64,000 nt of DNA from Selenomonas dianae (GCF_030644225.1 NZ_CP128650.1:1540001-1604000), one strand, 5' to 3'. Counted from the stretch's first letter, positions 34,554-43,752 are shown. Translations and numbers: made by a program. Notes: a model not told the origin generated them from the letters alone.

Positions 34554-35371
34554 TACCTTCTCCCCAATTCTTTCGAACGCTCCGTCGCCGCCAGAACAGC
34601 ATCCATGAACGCCGCACGCATCCCCGCACGTTCAAGAACGCGCAGCCCGGCGGCAGTCGTCCCCGCAGGACTTGTCACCGCAGCCCTCAGATCTGCGGGG
34701 GAATGCGCCGACGCGAGTGCCATCTGTGCCGCGCCGAGGAGGGTCTGCCCCGCAAGAACACTTGCCGTCTCCCGTTTCAGCCCCGCCGCAACACCGCCTT
34801 CGATGAGTGCTTCGAGGACGAGAAAGGCATAGGCAGGCCCGCTGCCCGACAGCCCTGTCACGGCATCGAGATCGCACTCATGCACCCGCACGGTGCGTCC
34901 CGCCGCCCCGAGCAGCAGTTCCGCCAGATCGGATGCATCCGCATCCGCACATCGCCCGCACGCATAGGCAGACATTCCCGCACCCACGGCAAGCGGCGTA
35001 TTCGGCATCACCCGAATCACAGGATGTACGGGATATGACTCCTCGATTGTCGCAAGGGAAAGCCCCGCAACAATCGAGAGAACGAGCGCGTTCTTCTTGA
35101 GCAGCGGCGCCGTCTCGCACATCGCCGCCGCCGCGGCGGCGGGTTTGACAGCGAGGATGAGCACGTCAATACGGGGCAGAAAGGATTCTGCCCCGACCTG
35201 TGCGCGTACACCGTATTTTTGCGTGAGTGCATCGCAGCGCATTGCCTTGTGCTCCGATACGCTGATACAGGAGGGCGAAACCGTTCCCGTCTGCACCAGC
35301 CCCGCAATCAGTGCCTCCGCCATCGCTCCGCCGCCTATAATTCCGATCTGAATATCGTCACGCATGGCCAT
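34553..35371 (-). CDS. proC: pyrroline-5-carboxylate reductase
   Basis: A 272-residue NADPH-dependent enzyme, the last step of proline synthesis. The nucleotide-binding start is IGIIGGGAMAEALIAGL (about 9-25). ILAVKPAAAAAA is near 70, RVMPNTPLAVGAGMSAY near 120, and the substrate-binding signature DAVTGLSGSGPAYAFLVLEALIEGGVAAGL spans about 163-192. It overlaps the sepF stop and the ylmH start by one base each. Its position, where Bacillus has ylmG between sepF and ylmH, is notable. Confidence 0.96.
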   Translation of the reverse strand: MAMRDDIQIGIIGGGAMAEALIAGLVQTGTVSPSCISVSEHKAMRCDALTQKYGVRAQVGAESFLPRIDVLILAVKPAAAAAAMCETAPLLKKNALVLSIVAGLSLATIEESYPVHPVIRVMPNTPLAVGAGMSAYACGRCADADASDLAELLLGAAGRTVRVHECDLDAVTGLSGSGPAYAFLVLEALIEGGVAAGLKRETASVLAGQTLLGAAQMALASAHSPADLRAAVTSPAGTTAAGLRVLERAGMRAAFMDAVLAATERSKELGRR

Positions 35372-35901
35372 TACCTGTTCGTAAACGACATATCATCCCC
35401 GAGTCGGTGTTCCTCCTCAGAGTAACTGACGTTGACATTATGCGGCGCACAGAGAAAGACGTTGTTGCTGATCTTCTTGATGTCACCGTTCAGCGCATAC
35501 GTCGTACCGCTGATAAAATCTATGATGCGGCTCGCCACAGCCTTCTCCGTTTTTTCGAAATTGAGCACGACAGGCTTTTTCTTCTGGAGATTGACCGCTA
35601 CCTGTTGGGCATCATCAAACGACTGCGGCTCAATGACGATGACATTCATGCGGTACGCCGCAATCACATTGTCAATCGGTGCCGCCCCTGCCGCCCCGGA
35701 TGTATGCGGAAACTCCGCAAAGGAGGATGCCTTCGGCCCTGTCTCCGTACGGTTCTTTGCACGTGTCCCGATCTCGGTCACAGGAGCAGGTTTCTTTTCC
35801 TTTTCTTTTGTGCGCTCCTCTTCCAGATCCTCATTTTCCTCCACGTCGTCCTCCGGCGTAATTCCGATGAACTTCGTTGATATTTTCTTTAAGATGCTCA
35901 C
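35371..35901 (-). CDS. sepF: cell division protein SepF
   Basis: A 176-residue FtsZ-binding protein. A short N-terminal amphipathic helix (MSILKKISTKFIGI) for membrane binding is followed by a flexible acidic linker (about 15-75) and then the conserved SepF domain (about 80-168): NVIVIEPQSFDDAQQVAVNLQKKKPVVLNFEKTEKAVASRIIDFISGTTYALNGDIKKISNNVFLCAP, given here in outline. It helps anchor and align the Z ring. It starts 7 bases after the yggS stop and ends inside the proC start. Confidence 0.95.
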   Translation of the reverse strand: MSILKKISTKFIGITPEDDVEENEDLEEERTKEKEKKPAPVTEIGTRAKNRTETGPKASSFAEFPHTSGAAGAAPIDNVIAAYRMNVIVIEPQSFDDAQQVAVNLQKKKPVVLNFEKTEKAVASRIIDFISGTTYALNGDIKKISNNVFLCAPHNVNVSYSEEEHRLGDDMSFTNR

Positions 35902-35908
35902 TGATCTC

Positions 35909-36631
35909 TCACACTCCTAGGGCGTTATACTGACGTGCGCCAAAAATCGCCGTGCCGACGCGAACCAGATTCGCGCCCTCCTCGACCGCGATCCCGTAGT
36001 CATGGGTCATCCCCATCGAGAGGTAGCGGATATCCGCCGTACGCGGTTCACGTTGCTTGGCCTGCTGAAAGAGTTCATACATTGCACGAAAGAGCGGCCG
36101 GCACTCCTCCACATCCTCATAATTCGGCGCAATACACATAAAACCCTGCAAGCGGACGCAGGGAAGTGCATCCACTGCCATGAGCAACTCGTCCAGATCC
36201 TCGCGGTAAACACCGGATTTTGTATCCTCACGGGCAAGGTTCACCTGCACGAGAATATTCTGCACCTTGCCGAATTTCTCCGCCGCCTTGTTGATCTCGC
36301 GTGCCAGACGTAGGGAATCCACCGAATGAATCAGATCGAATTGACGGACGGCGTGCTTCACCTTGTTCGTCTGCAAATGCCCGATGAGATGCCATTTCAC
36401 CTCGCGCTCCAGATTCTCCGCCTTGTCCAGCGCCTCCTGCACGCGGTTCTCCCCAATGCTCATAATGCCGGCATCAATGGCTTCCCGCATTGCCTCGACG
36501 GGGTGGTTCTTCGTCACGGCAATCAGTTCCACAGGAGCCTCCACAGGCACATGGACGCGCCGTGCACGCGCTGCCGCAATCGCCGCACGTACCTCCCGAA
36601 TCCGCATTTCAATCGTCATATCGTCACTCAT
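35909..36631 (-). CDS. YggS/YlmE family PLP-binding homeostasis protein
   Basis: A 240-residue single-domain PLP protein (alanine racemase N-terminal fold). It shows VELIAVTKNHPVEAM (about 33-47) with the PLP lysine, IGENRVQEALDKAE (about 57-70), WHLIGHLQTNKVKH (about 79-92), LSMGMTHDYGIAVEEGANLVRVGTAIFG (about 206-233). Members regulate vitamin B6 and amino-acid pools; no catalytic activity is established. It overlaps the laccase-domain gene stop by four bases (ATGA), and sepF follows after 7 bases. Confidence 0.94.
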   Translation of the reverse strand: MSDDMTIEMRIREVRAAIAAARARRVHVPVEAPVELIAVTKNHPVEAMREAIDAGIMSIGENRVQEALDKAENLEREVKWHLIGHLQTNKVKHAVRQFDLIHSVDSLRLAREINKAAEKFGKVQNILVQVNLAREDTKSGVYREDLDELLMAVDALPCVRLQGFMCIAPNYEDVEECRPLFRAMYELFQQAKQREPRTADIRYLSMGMTHDYGIAVEEGANLVRVGTAIFGARQYNALGV

Positions 36632-37443
36632 CTCAGTTCCATCACCGCCGCCAGTCGCCCCGTCCTGCCGCCGTCGGCACGATAGGAGTAAAAGAAACTG
36701 CGGTCACATGAGGTACATATGTCCGCCTGATCGATGTTCTGCGCCAAAACGCCCGCCGCAACCATCTGGATACGATTCGCCGCCCAGAGATCGAGGTGTA
36801 TCACACCATCGCGTTCCTGTACGATCTGCTCCGCATGGACGGGGAACGCCGCACGAAATTGTTCCGCGACCTCCGCGCCAACGGTATAACAGCCCGCACC
36901 GATCGAAGGACCGATGCCCGCAAGCACATCGGATGCCGCCGTGCCGAACTCCTCGCCCATACGTGCAATCGTCTTTTCCGCAATCCGCGCCACCGTGCCC
37001 TTCCAGCCTGCATGAACAACACCGATGGCATGATGTACGGGATCATAGAGCAGAACAGGGACGCAGTCCGCAAAACAGAGCATGAGCGCAATACCGCTGT
37101 CATTCGTGATGAGCGCGTCCGCATCCGCAAGCGCATCTGCATAGTCCCGCGCACCGCGTCCCGCATCACGCCGCATGACACGCACAATCTCAGTGCCGTG
37201 TACCTGACGAATCGTACAGATCCGCTCCGCATCCAGTCCGATCGCCGTAAAATATCGTCTGCGGTTCTCCCACACACGCGTGGGATCGTCGCCGACGTGC
37301 AGCGCCATGTTGAGCGTATCGAACGGTGCTGCGCTCACACCGCCCTGCCGTGCCGAAAAGCCGTGCACGAGCCTGTCCTCAGGAAAGATGTCAAGCCGGC
37401 CGCTCCACAGGTTGTCCCGCAAGCGGCGCAGTACAAAACTCAT
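36628..37443 (-). CDS. YfiH/YlmD laccase-domain protein (purine nucleoside phosphorylase / polyphenol oxidase)
   Basis: A 271-residue protein of the multicopper polyphenol oxidase family, whose bacterial members act as purine nucleoside phosphorylases or deaminases. Signature motifs are FSARQGGVS (about 29-37), HVGDDPTRVWENRRRYF (about 49-65), QVHGTEIV (about 79), FADCVPVLLYDPVHHAIGVVHAGWKGTVARIAEKTI (about 124-159) and GPSIGAGCYTVG (about 178-189), with the conserved metal-binding His/Cys/His. ATG 37443 overlaps the radical SAM stop by four bases and has GAAAGGACGG upstream. Confidence 0.92.
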   Translation of the reverse strand: MSFVLRRLRDNLWSGRLDIFPEDRLVHGFSARQGGVSAAPFDTLNMALHVGDDPTRVWENRRRYFTAIGLDAERICTIRQVHGTEIVRVMRRDAGRGARDYADALADADALITNDSGIALMLCFADCVPVLLYDPVHHAIGVVHAGWKGTVARIAEKTIARMGEEFGTAASDVLAGIGPSIGAGCYTVGAEVAEQFRAAFPVHAEQIVQERDGVIHLDLWAANRIQMVAAGVLAQNIDQADICTSCDRSFFYSYRADGGRTGRLAAVMELR

Positions 37444-39191
37444 ACGTCCGTCCTTTCTTTCTTCGCTGTGCAGACACCGCAGCGCACGCATCCGTCAAAA
37501 CATGGGGGCGTTGCTTTGCGTGCCGCAGCCCGCTCATATTCCTGCCGCAGGTAGTCCTTGGAAAAGCCCATGTCCAGCTGCTCCCACGGGAACAGTTCCT
37601 CCGCTCCCCATACCCTTATGAGATAATCGTCGGGCAGCAGCCCCTCCGCACGCATTCCGTCGGCGAGATCCTTCGCTCCGCGCCCCGCAGCCGCGTGGAT
37701 GAGCGGTTCAGACAGACGGCGGTCGCCGCGTGCAAGGATCGCCTGCACGAGTGCTTCCTTCGGCGACTCAAAATGAACGACGATCTTTTTATGGCGGCGC
37801 AGTTCTTGTGTGATTTTCTTCATAATCCCGTCCAACCGTTTTTTCCCCGCCATCGGCATCCACTGAAACGGGGTGAACGGCTTTGGTACGAACGGGTTCA
37901 CACTGAGTGTCAGCATCCCATGACTGCCCCGCTCATCCATATAGGAACGCAGACGGACGGCGAGATCGATGATCGCATCAATGTCCGCATCCTCCTCGAA
38001 CGGCAGACCGACCATAATGTAGAGCTTGAAATTTGGAATATGTGCCGCCGCACCGAGATCAATCGCCGTAAACAGGTGATGTTCCTCGATGCCCTTGTTG
38101 ATGACCGCGCGCATACGAGCACTGCCCGCCTCGGGTGCAAGCGTCAGCGTCTTCAGCCCGCTCGCGGCAAGAGCCTCGACAAGCTCCTGCGTCACCGAGT
38201 CCGCACGGAAGGATGCAACGGACATCGACAGCCCCTCACCGAGGATGGAGCGGCAGAGCGCATCAATCTCCGGATAGTCGGAGATCGCCGCCCCCATCAG
38301 GCCGATTTTCTTGCCATAGGGAAGTGCCGCACGCACCTGCTTTTCAATAACTGCGAGTGAGCGATTGCGCGGTCGGCGAAAGCAATAGCCCGCCATACAG
38401 AAGCGGCAGTGCCGCCCGCAGCCCCGTGCCGTTTCAATGAGGTAGAAGTTAAACTCCGTATCCTCCGTCACGACGACCGTATGCGCGGGATGTACATCGA
38501 GATCATGCACCCACTGACGAGCAATCGAATGCGGGGCTCCCTCCTCCGGTGTAAATGCGGCGAGATGCCCTGCGTCATCGTAGACAGGCGTGTAGAGTGC
38601 GGGTACATAGACCCCGGACACCCGTCCCAGACGGCGGCGCAGCGCGGCACGGTCGTCCCCTGCAGACTGCCCTGCGTGGTAGGCATCCATCAACGCTGGC
38701 ATGATCGCCTCGCCCTCACCGATCACAAAGGCATCGACAATCTCTGCCAGAGGCTCGGGGTTGAACGTCGCACACGGACCACCCGCAATCACCAGCGGAT
38801 CCCGTTCCGTACGCTCTGCCGCGCGCGGGCGCACATGACTGAGCATGAGCATTTTGACAACGTTGAAATAGTCCATCTCGAAGGAAATGGCAAAGCCGAT
38901 GACGGCGAAGTCCGCAAGAGGTGTCTGCGTCTCCACGCTCATCATCGGCGTCTGCGTGCGCTCATAGCGCGGGAGTTCCGTGCGGTCGGGCAGAAAGAAT
39001 CGCTCGCACGCCGTATCCTTACGTTTGTTGAGAAGGTCATAGATGATGTGAAGCCCGAGATTCGACATGCCAACGAAGTAGGTGTTCGGATAGACGAGAG
39101 CAAAGCGTGTGCGCACCCCCGGCGGATAACGGCAGGCACCGCGCTCCTTTGCAAAGCGATCCTGCAGACTCCTCTTCAGCCGATGATCCAA
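37440..39191 (-). CDS. B12-binding-type radical SAM protein (TIGR03960-like)
   Basis: A 583-residue radical SAM protein of unknown reaction. It opens with a B12-binding-like fold (FALVYPNTYFVGMSNLGLHIIYDLLN). The [4Fe-4S]/SAM motif is in ETARGCGRHCRFCMAGYCFR (about 255-274, CxxxCxxC). The C-terminus ends in a Cys cluster, CFDGCVRCGVC, typical of the family fused or adjacent to TIGR03936 proteins. I chose a TTG at 39191 with AAAAGG 6 bases upstream, since no ATG fits before the conserved start. Its N-terminus is shorter than in most relatives. It leads the ten-gene chain ending at pyrR. Confidence 0.85.
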   Translation of the reverse strand: MDHRLKRSLQDRFAKERGACRYPPGVRTRFALVYPNTYFVGMSNLGLHIIYDLLNKRKDTACERFFLPDRTELPRYERTQTPMMSVETQTPLADFAVIGFAISFEMDYFNVVKMLMLSHVRPRAAERTERDPLVIAGGPCATFNPEPLAEIVDAFVIGEGEAIMPALMDAYHAGQSAGDDRAALRRRLGRVSGVYVPALYTPVYDDAGHLAAFTPEEGAPHSIARQWVHDLDVHPAHTVVVTEDTEFNFYLIETARGCGRHCRFCMAGYCFRRPRNRSLAVIEKQVRAALPYGKKIGLMGAAISDYPEIDALCRSILGEGLSMSVASFRADSVTQELVEALAASGLKTLTLAPEAGSARMRAVINKGIEEHHLFTAIDLGAAAHIPNFKLYIMVGLPFEEDADIDAIIDLAVRLRSYMDERGSHGMLTLSVNPFVPKPFTPFQWMPMAGKKRLDGIMKKITQELRRHKKIVVHFESPKEALVQAILARGDRRLSEPLIHAAAGRGAKDLADGMRAEGLLPDDYLIRVWGAEELFPWEQLDMGFSKDYLRQEYERAAARKATPPCFDGCVRCGVCTAKKERTDV

Positions 39192-39216
39192 TCCGCACCT
39201 TTTCCTTTCGTAAGCA

Positions 39217-39681
39217 CTACTCCTTCCCGCGCCGTGCGCGCAGCGTTTCCAGTTCCTCAATAAAGTTCGTGATGTCATCAAACTTCCGATAGACCGAGGC
39301 AAAGCGAATATAGGCGACCTCATCGAAATCCTTCAGCCGCTCCATGACGATCTCCCCGATCTTCTCCGATGGAACTTCGGGTTCTGTACGGTTGCGGATA
39401 GTGCGCTCGATCTCCGCAACGAAATTTGTGATCTGCTCCATCGAGATGTCACGCTTGTCACAGGATCGGATGATGCCCGTAAGGAGTTTGTCGCGGCTGA
39501 ACGGCTCGCGGCGGTTATCGCGCTTGACCACCATGAGCGGCAGTTTCTCCACCACCTCATAGGTCGTAAACCGCCGACCGCACTCACTGCACTCACGGCG
39601 GCGGCGGATCGTCGCACCGTCGTCTGCAGCTCGCGAATCGATCACACGACTGTCCGGCTTCTTGCAAAAAGGACATTTCAT
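39217..39681 (-). CDS. nrdR: transcriptional repressor NrdR
   Basis: A 154-residue zinc-finger and ATP-cone repressor of ribonucleotide reductase genes. The finger uses the Cys pairs in MKCPFC (3, 6) and SECGRR (31, 34 region). The ATP-cone domain is at about 46-136 (LPLMVVKRDNRREPFSRDKLLTGIIRSCDKR...). I chose ATG 39681 because family members begin at MxCPxC and GGAAGG lies 9 bases upstream; an ATG three codons earlier sits directly on the ribosome site. The only nearby operon member downstream is the radical SAM gene. Confidence 0.95.
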   Translation of the reverse strand: MKCPFCKKPDSRVIDSRAADDGATIRRRRECSECGRRFTTYEVVEKLPLMVVKRDNRREPFSRDKLLTGIIRSCDKRDISMEQITNFVAEIERTIRNRTEPEVPSEKIGEIVMERLKDFDEVAYIRFASVYRKFDDITNFIEELETLRARRGKE

Positions 39682-39797
39682 CGTACTCATCCTTCCTCAT
39701 GCGCCGTAGTTCAGAACCCCATGATCATGGGAAGCAGCGATAAATGCAGCCGTCATATTCCCATGCCATCGTCCGACAGACGCCACCCGTGATGTCC

Positions 39798-40742
39798 TCA
39801 CTGCCTATTCGCCGCACTCCTCGCCGGCTTCGCATCACGCGGATCTGCCGTCGGGGGGGTCTGCTCCGCACGCACGGAAGATGCCGCCGGTTTGACCGCG
39901 GTATTTTCCTGTGTGCGTTCCGCCTCTGCTTCCTGCGTACGCGCGGCGGGCAGTGTATCCTTGAGTTCCTGCGTTGTCTTGGTAAAGCGACGTTCCAGAA
40001 CTTCGCCCTGTTCCCCAAATACACCGAGCTTCTTCCCGTTCAAGGTTACATCCAGTGCACCCGCATTGCCCGCGCGGACGACGACCGACTCCTTGCCCTG
40101 CCAGCTCTCAGTCTTTCCCTTTTCAATAATTCCTTCAAAGACACTCTGTCCGTCAACACTGACCTCTGTCCAGCAGCGCTCCGTGAGCGTCACACTCACG
40201 TTCACACCGTCTACAGCCGGTGTACGTACCGGGTCGGATGCTGCCGCAGCAGCAGGTGCAGAGGGCTGCTCTGTGTGAACCGGAGCAGCCGTCTCCTTTG
40301 CAGGCGCATTGATTGCGGAGATCAATGCCGCCCCCGCAGCCACAAATGCAACAAGTGCGATAATGCCAACGGCGAGCTTTCCGAAAATGCCCGCATAGGA
40401 GGATGTCTTGCTCCCAATGGAGATCTTGGAGAGTGATTCATCCCCGACGTTGCTGAGGGAGATACGGCGCGATGCGCCGTCGGGCTCCGCAGGAGGAGCT
40501 GTCGGCACAGCGCTGCCTCCATTTTCCTCGGCAAACTGCTGGACGAGAGGTTCGGGATTCATGTGAAGAAAATTCGCATAATTCCGCACAAACCCCTTCG
40601 CATAGACCAACCCCGGCAATTCGTCGATATTGCCCCGCTCGATCTGTTCGATATAGACGCCGCGTATACTCGTCCCCTTCTCAATATCGGCGATCGTCAG
40701 CCCCTGCTTCTCGCGCTCTCTCCGCAAGATGTCCCCTACCAT
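39798..40742 (-). CDS. RodZ-like membrane protein with helix-turn-helix
   Basis: A 314-residue protein with the RodZ layout. An XRE-type helix-turn-helix is at 5-70 (LRREREKQGLTIADIEKGTSIRGVYIEQIERG, VYAKGFVRNYANFL). A basic/Ser-rich juxtamembrane segment and one membrane span (GKLAVGIIALVAFVAAGAALISA, about 122-144) follow, then a Pro/Ala linker and a C-terminal DUF4115 beta domain (about 178-260, VNVSVTLTERCWTEVSVDGQSVFEG). The final 50 residues are low complexity. RodZ connects MreB to the cell-wall machinery in rods; in a curved-cell genus that role is plausible but inferred. Confidence 0.9.
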   Translation of the reverse strand: MVGDILRREREKQGLTIADIEKGTSIRGVYIEQIERGNIDELPGLVYAKGFVRNYANFLHMNPEPLVQQFAEENGGSAVPTAPPAEPDGASRRISLSNVGDESLSKISIGSKTSSYAGIFGKLAVGIIALVAFVAAGAALISAINAPAKETAAPVHTEQPSAPAAAAASDPVRTPAVDGVNVSVTLTERCWTEVSVDGQSVFEGIIEKGKTESWQGKESVVVRAGNAGALDVTLNGKKLGVFGEQGEVLERRFTKTTQELKDTLPAARTQEAEAERTQENTAVKPAASSVRAEQTPPTADPRDAKPARSAANRQ

Positions 40743-40859
40743 GAGACTCCCTCCCAGTTTTGCTGCTTCCGTAATTTATCCTTGTAATTATACAATATGT
40801 CCCCTGCAAAGACAAATCTTTTCCGACGTTCACTCCTGCCCGCTGAAAAATCCGTATGC

Positions 40860-41303
40860 TCACTGATTGCAGCCAACGCGGCTTTGATGCCGCTGTATGA
40901 GGTCAGCAAGCGAGATATTGTTGAGCACGGAGTTGATGCTGTCGCGCACCTCCTCCCAGATCTGCCGCGTCACGCAATGCCCTGCACGCACACAGCTCTG
41001 CCCCTCCGCCTTTGCATTCGTCAGCAGACAGTCCACAAGGGCGATCGGCCCCTCGACCGCCGTGATGATCTGCCCGATCGTCACCTCTGCGGGCGGCAGT
41101 GCAAGCGTATAGCCGCCCTGCGCTCCGCGCACGCTCTCCACGAGTCCTGCACGGCGCAGCGGCGCCATCAGCTGTTCCAGATAGTTCTCCGAAATGCCCT
41201 GTGTCTTGGCGATCGTCTTGAGGGGAACAACCCCCTCCCCATAATGCAGGGCGAGTTCATAGAGTGCCGTCACACTGTAGCGCCCCTTCGTTGAAAGTTT
41301 CAT
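40860..41303 (-). CDS. Rrf2 family transcriptional regulator
   Basis: A 147-residue winged-helix regulator. It opens MKLSTKGRYSVTALYELALHYG, and the recognition helix region ISENYLEQLMAPLRRAGLVESVRGAQGGYTLA is at about 37-68. Three cysteines, Cys92, Cys104 and Cys110, stand in the loop used by IscR for an Fe-S cluster, so it may sense iron-sulfur or redox state; CymR, the cysteine regulator, lacks them. No iscS/iscU genes are nearby, so targets are unknown. It stands alone between the RodZ-like gene and dut. Confidence 0.92.
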   Translation of the reverse strand: MKLSTKGRYSVTALYELALHYGEGVVPLKTIAKTQGISENYLEQLMAPLRRAGLVESVRGAQGGYTLALPPAEVTIGQIITAVEGPIALVDCLLTNAKAEGQSCVRAGHCVTRQIWEEVRDSINSVLNNISLADLIQRHQSRVGCNQ

Positions 41304-41368
41304 AACATCTCCAAAACGGATGTAGGAATATCAATGCACCGTCATTATAAATGAGTTTCGTTTTCCTG

Positions 41369-41824
41369 TCAAAGATTCCCTGTCGATCCAAATCCGCCTG
41401 CACGCACATTGCCCTGTCCTGCCATATCGCCGTCCACCGTCAGATAGCGGGTAAAGATCCCCTGTGCGATCCGTTCCCCCGCCGCGATATGCACCGCATC
41501 CTTACCGCAATTGCAGAGCGGGATGTAGATATGCCCCTCGTTCTCCGCGTTGCCGTAGTAGTCTGCATCGATCACCCCAACGCTGTTCATCAGCATGAGC
41601 CGCTTCTTGAGTGCCGTGCTCGAACGAATATAGATGAGCAGAACCTCATCCCGCTGCATATACGCCTTGACCCCCGTCGGCACAAGCGCACATTCTCCCG
41701 CCGGAATCACAACCGCCTCTGCCGATGCGAAATCATACCCTGTACTTGCCCCCGTCTTGCGCTGCGGCAGATAAATTCCGGCATTCTCGTAGACGGACAC
41801 AATTTCAAATCCCCGTGTCTTCAT
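41369..41824 (-). CDS. dut: dUTP diphosphatase
   Basis: A 151-residue trimeric dUTPase-type protein that hydrolyses dUTP to dUMP. Motif 1 is in STGYDFASAE (about 27-36), motif 2 is IYIRSSTALKKRLML (about 64-78), motif 3 is GVIDADYYGNAENEGHI (about 83-99), motif 4 GERIAQGIF (about 117-125), and motif 5 RAGGFGSTG is at the C-terminus. The middle portion after motif 3 differs from the E. coli pattern but keeps the order. ATG 41824 follows a GAGGGGAAAAC ribosome-like site. It is 61 bases after hfq. Confidence 0.93.
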   Translation of the reverse strand: MKTRGFEIVSVYENAGIYLPQRKTGASTGYDFASAEAVVIPAGECALVPTGVKAYMQRDEVLLIYIRSSTALKKRLMLMNSVGVIDADYYGNAENEGHIYIPLCNCGKDAVHIAAGERIAQGIFTRYLTVDGDMAGQGNVRAGGFGSTGNL

Positions 41825-41836
41825 GTTTTCCCCTCA

Positions 41837-41876
41837 AATAAAAAGCCGCCGCGCCGTACTCGGTGCAGCAGCACGG
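41837..41876 (-). terminator. terminator after hfq
   Basis: The minus strand reads GCTGCACCG, AGTA, CGGCGCGGC, then GGC and TTTTTATTT just past the hfq stop (41886). The stem has one mismatch and one G-T pair. Confidence 0.6.
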
Positions 41877-41885
41877 GTTCTTTCG

Positions 41886-42119
41886 TCAGGACTCCGAAGC
41901 CGACATCTTCACCGGCTGTGCGGGGGTGATGGTTGAAATCGCATGTTTGTAGATCATCTGCTGTTTTCCCATCGCATCCACCATGACGACGAAATTGTCA
42001 AAACCGCGCACCGTTCCCTTGATCTGAAACCCGTTCACAAGGTGAATGGTGACGGGAATGCCGTCCTTACGCACCTGATTGAGAAAGTTGTCCTGCAGAT
42101 TGATGATTTTTGCCGTCAC
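41886..42119 (-). CDS. hfq: RNA chaperone Hfq
   Basis: A 77-residue Sm-like protein forming hexameric rings that bind sRNAs and mRNAs. Sm1 is [44 protein letters not shown] and Sm2 has the KHAIST motif ([10 protein letters not shown]). I chose the GTG at 42119: AGGAG lies about 9 bases upstream, it overlaps the miaA stop by four bases (GTGA), and the product then begins [10 protein letters not shown] like other Hfq proteins. The ATG at 42146 would add ten unusual residues inside miaA. The miaA-hfq order is the same as in many bacteria. Confidence 0.96.
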   Translation of the reverse strand: MTAKIINLQDNFLNQVRKDGIPVTIHLVNGFQIKGTVRGFDNFVVMVDAMGKQQMIYKHAISTITPAQPVKMSASES

Positions 42120-43078
42120 GCCTGAGCGCTCCTTTCTTCCTGCCACGCGTACACATCCGAAAGAATGGCACGCTGAAGTTCTGTCTCCGTCCGTGTATCC
42201 GCATCATACCAGCGGATATAGGGCATACGCCGATACCATGTGAGCTGCCGCTTCGCGAAATGCCGTGTCGCCGTCTGAATGGCGGTGATCGCCTCCGCCT
42301 CACTCATCTCACCGGCAAGATATGCTGCCGTTTCCTTGTAGCCGATCCCCTTCATCGCAGGCGCGTCACGGCTCACCCCGTGCGCAAGAAGTCCGGCGAC
42401 CTCATCCGGAAGCCCCGCCGCAAACATCGCTGTCACGCGTGCATTGATGCGCTCATAGAGGTGTGCACGCGCGCGCATCAGCCCGACGACAAAGGCATCG
42501 TAAGGCTGCTCTCCGCCCATCAGCGCACTCTCCTGTGAGATGCGCTCATCTCCGTAACGCATGACCTCAATCGCGCGGATCACGCGCCTGAGATTGTTAA
42601 TGTGCAGCCGTTTTGCCGCTGCGGGGTCATGATGTGCGAGGAAGGAATGCACGCGCTCATTTCCGCGCCGTGCGGCGACGCTCTCCATCGCACGGCGAAA
42701 GCGTCTCTGCGCCTGTGCCTCGTTGAAGTCATAGCCCTCGATGAGCGCTTTGATGTAGAGCCCTGTCCCGCCGACGACAAACGGCAGACGCCCCCTCCGT
42801 TCGTGTTCATGCACAAGAGCGGCGACGCGTGCGACAAACTCCGTCACGGAGAACTGTTCGTCCGCCTCCAGCACGTCGATGAGATGATGTGCAACGCGTG
42901 TACGCTCCTCTGCCGTCGGCTTTGCACTGCCGATATCGAAGCCGCGATAGATGCACATGGAGTCGCCCGAGATGATGTCCGTCCCCAGAGCCTCTGCAAG
43001 CTGCAGCGAAAGCTCCGTCTTTCCAACTGCTGTCGGTCCGACAAGGACGAGCAGCGGGTTTTTTTCATGCGCGATCAA
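42116..43078 (-). CDS. miaA: tRNA dimethylallyltransferase
   Basis: MiaA (320 residues) adds the dimethylallyl group to A37 of tRNAs reading UNN codons. The P-loop [13 protein letters not shown] (about 9-21) is followed by [20 protein letters not shown] (about 33-52), [33 protein letters not shown] (about 95-112), and ending [10 protein letters not shown]...IRWYDAD. I infer a TTG start at 43078, overlapping the hydrolase stop (TTGA), because the conserved P-loop begins nine residues later and no ATG is available in between. The start is uncertain. Confidence 0.93.
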   Translation of the reverse strand: MIAHEKNPLLVLVGPTAVGKTELSLQLAEALGTDIISGDSMCIYRGFDIGSAKPTAEERTRVAHHLIDVLEADEQFSVTEFVARVAALVHEHERRGRLPFVVGGTGLYIKALIEGYDFNEAQAQRRFRRAMESVAARRGNERVHSFLAHHDPAAAKRLHINNLRRVIRAIEVMRYGDERISQESALMGGEQPYDAFVVGLMRARAHLYERINARVTAMFAAGLPDEVAGLLAHGVSRDAPAMKGIGYKETAAYLAGEMSEAEAITAIQTATRHFAKRQLTWYRRMPYIRWYDADTRTETELQRAILSDVYAWQEERSAQA

Positions 43079-43752
43079 AGTTCGATGGTTTCCCCGGGCG
43101 CGACGATATTCACCCGCGCACGCGTCATCGCCTCCGTGACCTCCTTGTAGCGATTCACTTCCTGCGCGATGATCGGCCACGTATCGTAGTGGATGGGGAT
43201 GACGTGTCCTGCATTGAGCCACTGCGCCGCCATCGCCGCATCCTCAAGCCCCATCGTATAGTTGTCGCCGATGGGGAGTACGGCGTAGTCGATCGCATCC
43301 TTGCGCCCGATCAGCTGCATATCGCTGAAGAGTGCGGTATCGCCGGCGTAGTAGACAACCTTGCCGCCAATGTAGATGACGAATCCGCACGCAATCCCGC
43401 CCGCAACGCCTGCACTGTGCTGGGCGAACGTCATGCGCACCTTGCCGAACGGCAGACCAAGCGAACCGCCAATGTTCATCGGATGTGACCTGATCTCGCC
43501 GAGTGCCTGCCCTTCGCAGACAGAGATCACTTCGGGAATCGCAACAATTGCCGCTCCCGTACGCACCGCAATCGAAGGAGCATCGCCGAGATGATCCCCG
43601 TGCGCATGCGTGAGCAGGATGAAGTCGCAGGCGACCTCGTTCGCTGCAATACGCGCCGTTGGATTTCCCGTCAGAAACGGATCCACGAGTACCCTATGCG
43701 TCCCGTCATCGAGCAAAAAAGCCGCATGACCATAGTAGCTGAATTTTACCAT
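43075..43752 (-). CDS. metal-dependent hydrolase, UPF0173 family
   Basis: A 225-residue metallo-beta-lactamase fold protein. Metal ligands are visible in ILLTHAHGDHLGD (HxHxDH at about 48-54), YYAGDTALF (Asp near 135) and VIPIHYDTWPII (His near 185), with FSYYGHAAFLL near the start. The reaction is unknown for this family. ATG 43752 is 9 bases past AGGAG; a GTG three codons earlier is too close to that site. It overlaps the miaA start by four bases. Confidence 0.9.
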   Translation of the reverse strand: MVKFSYYGHAAFLLDDGTHRVLVDPFLTGNPTARIAANEVACDFILLTHAHGDHLGDAPSIAVRTGAAIVAIPEVISVCEGQALGEIRSHPMNIGGSLGLPFGKVRMTFAQHSAGVAGGIACGFVIYIGGKVVYYAGDTALFSDMQLIGRKDAIDYAVLPIGDNYTMGLEDAAMAAQWLNAGHVIPIHYDTWPIIAQEVNRYKEVTEAMTRARVNIVAPGETIEL

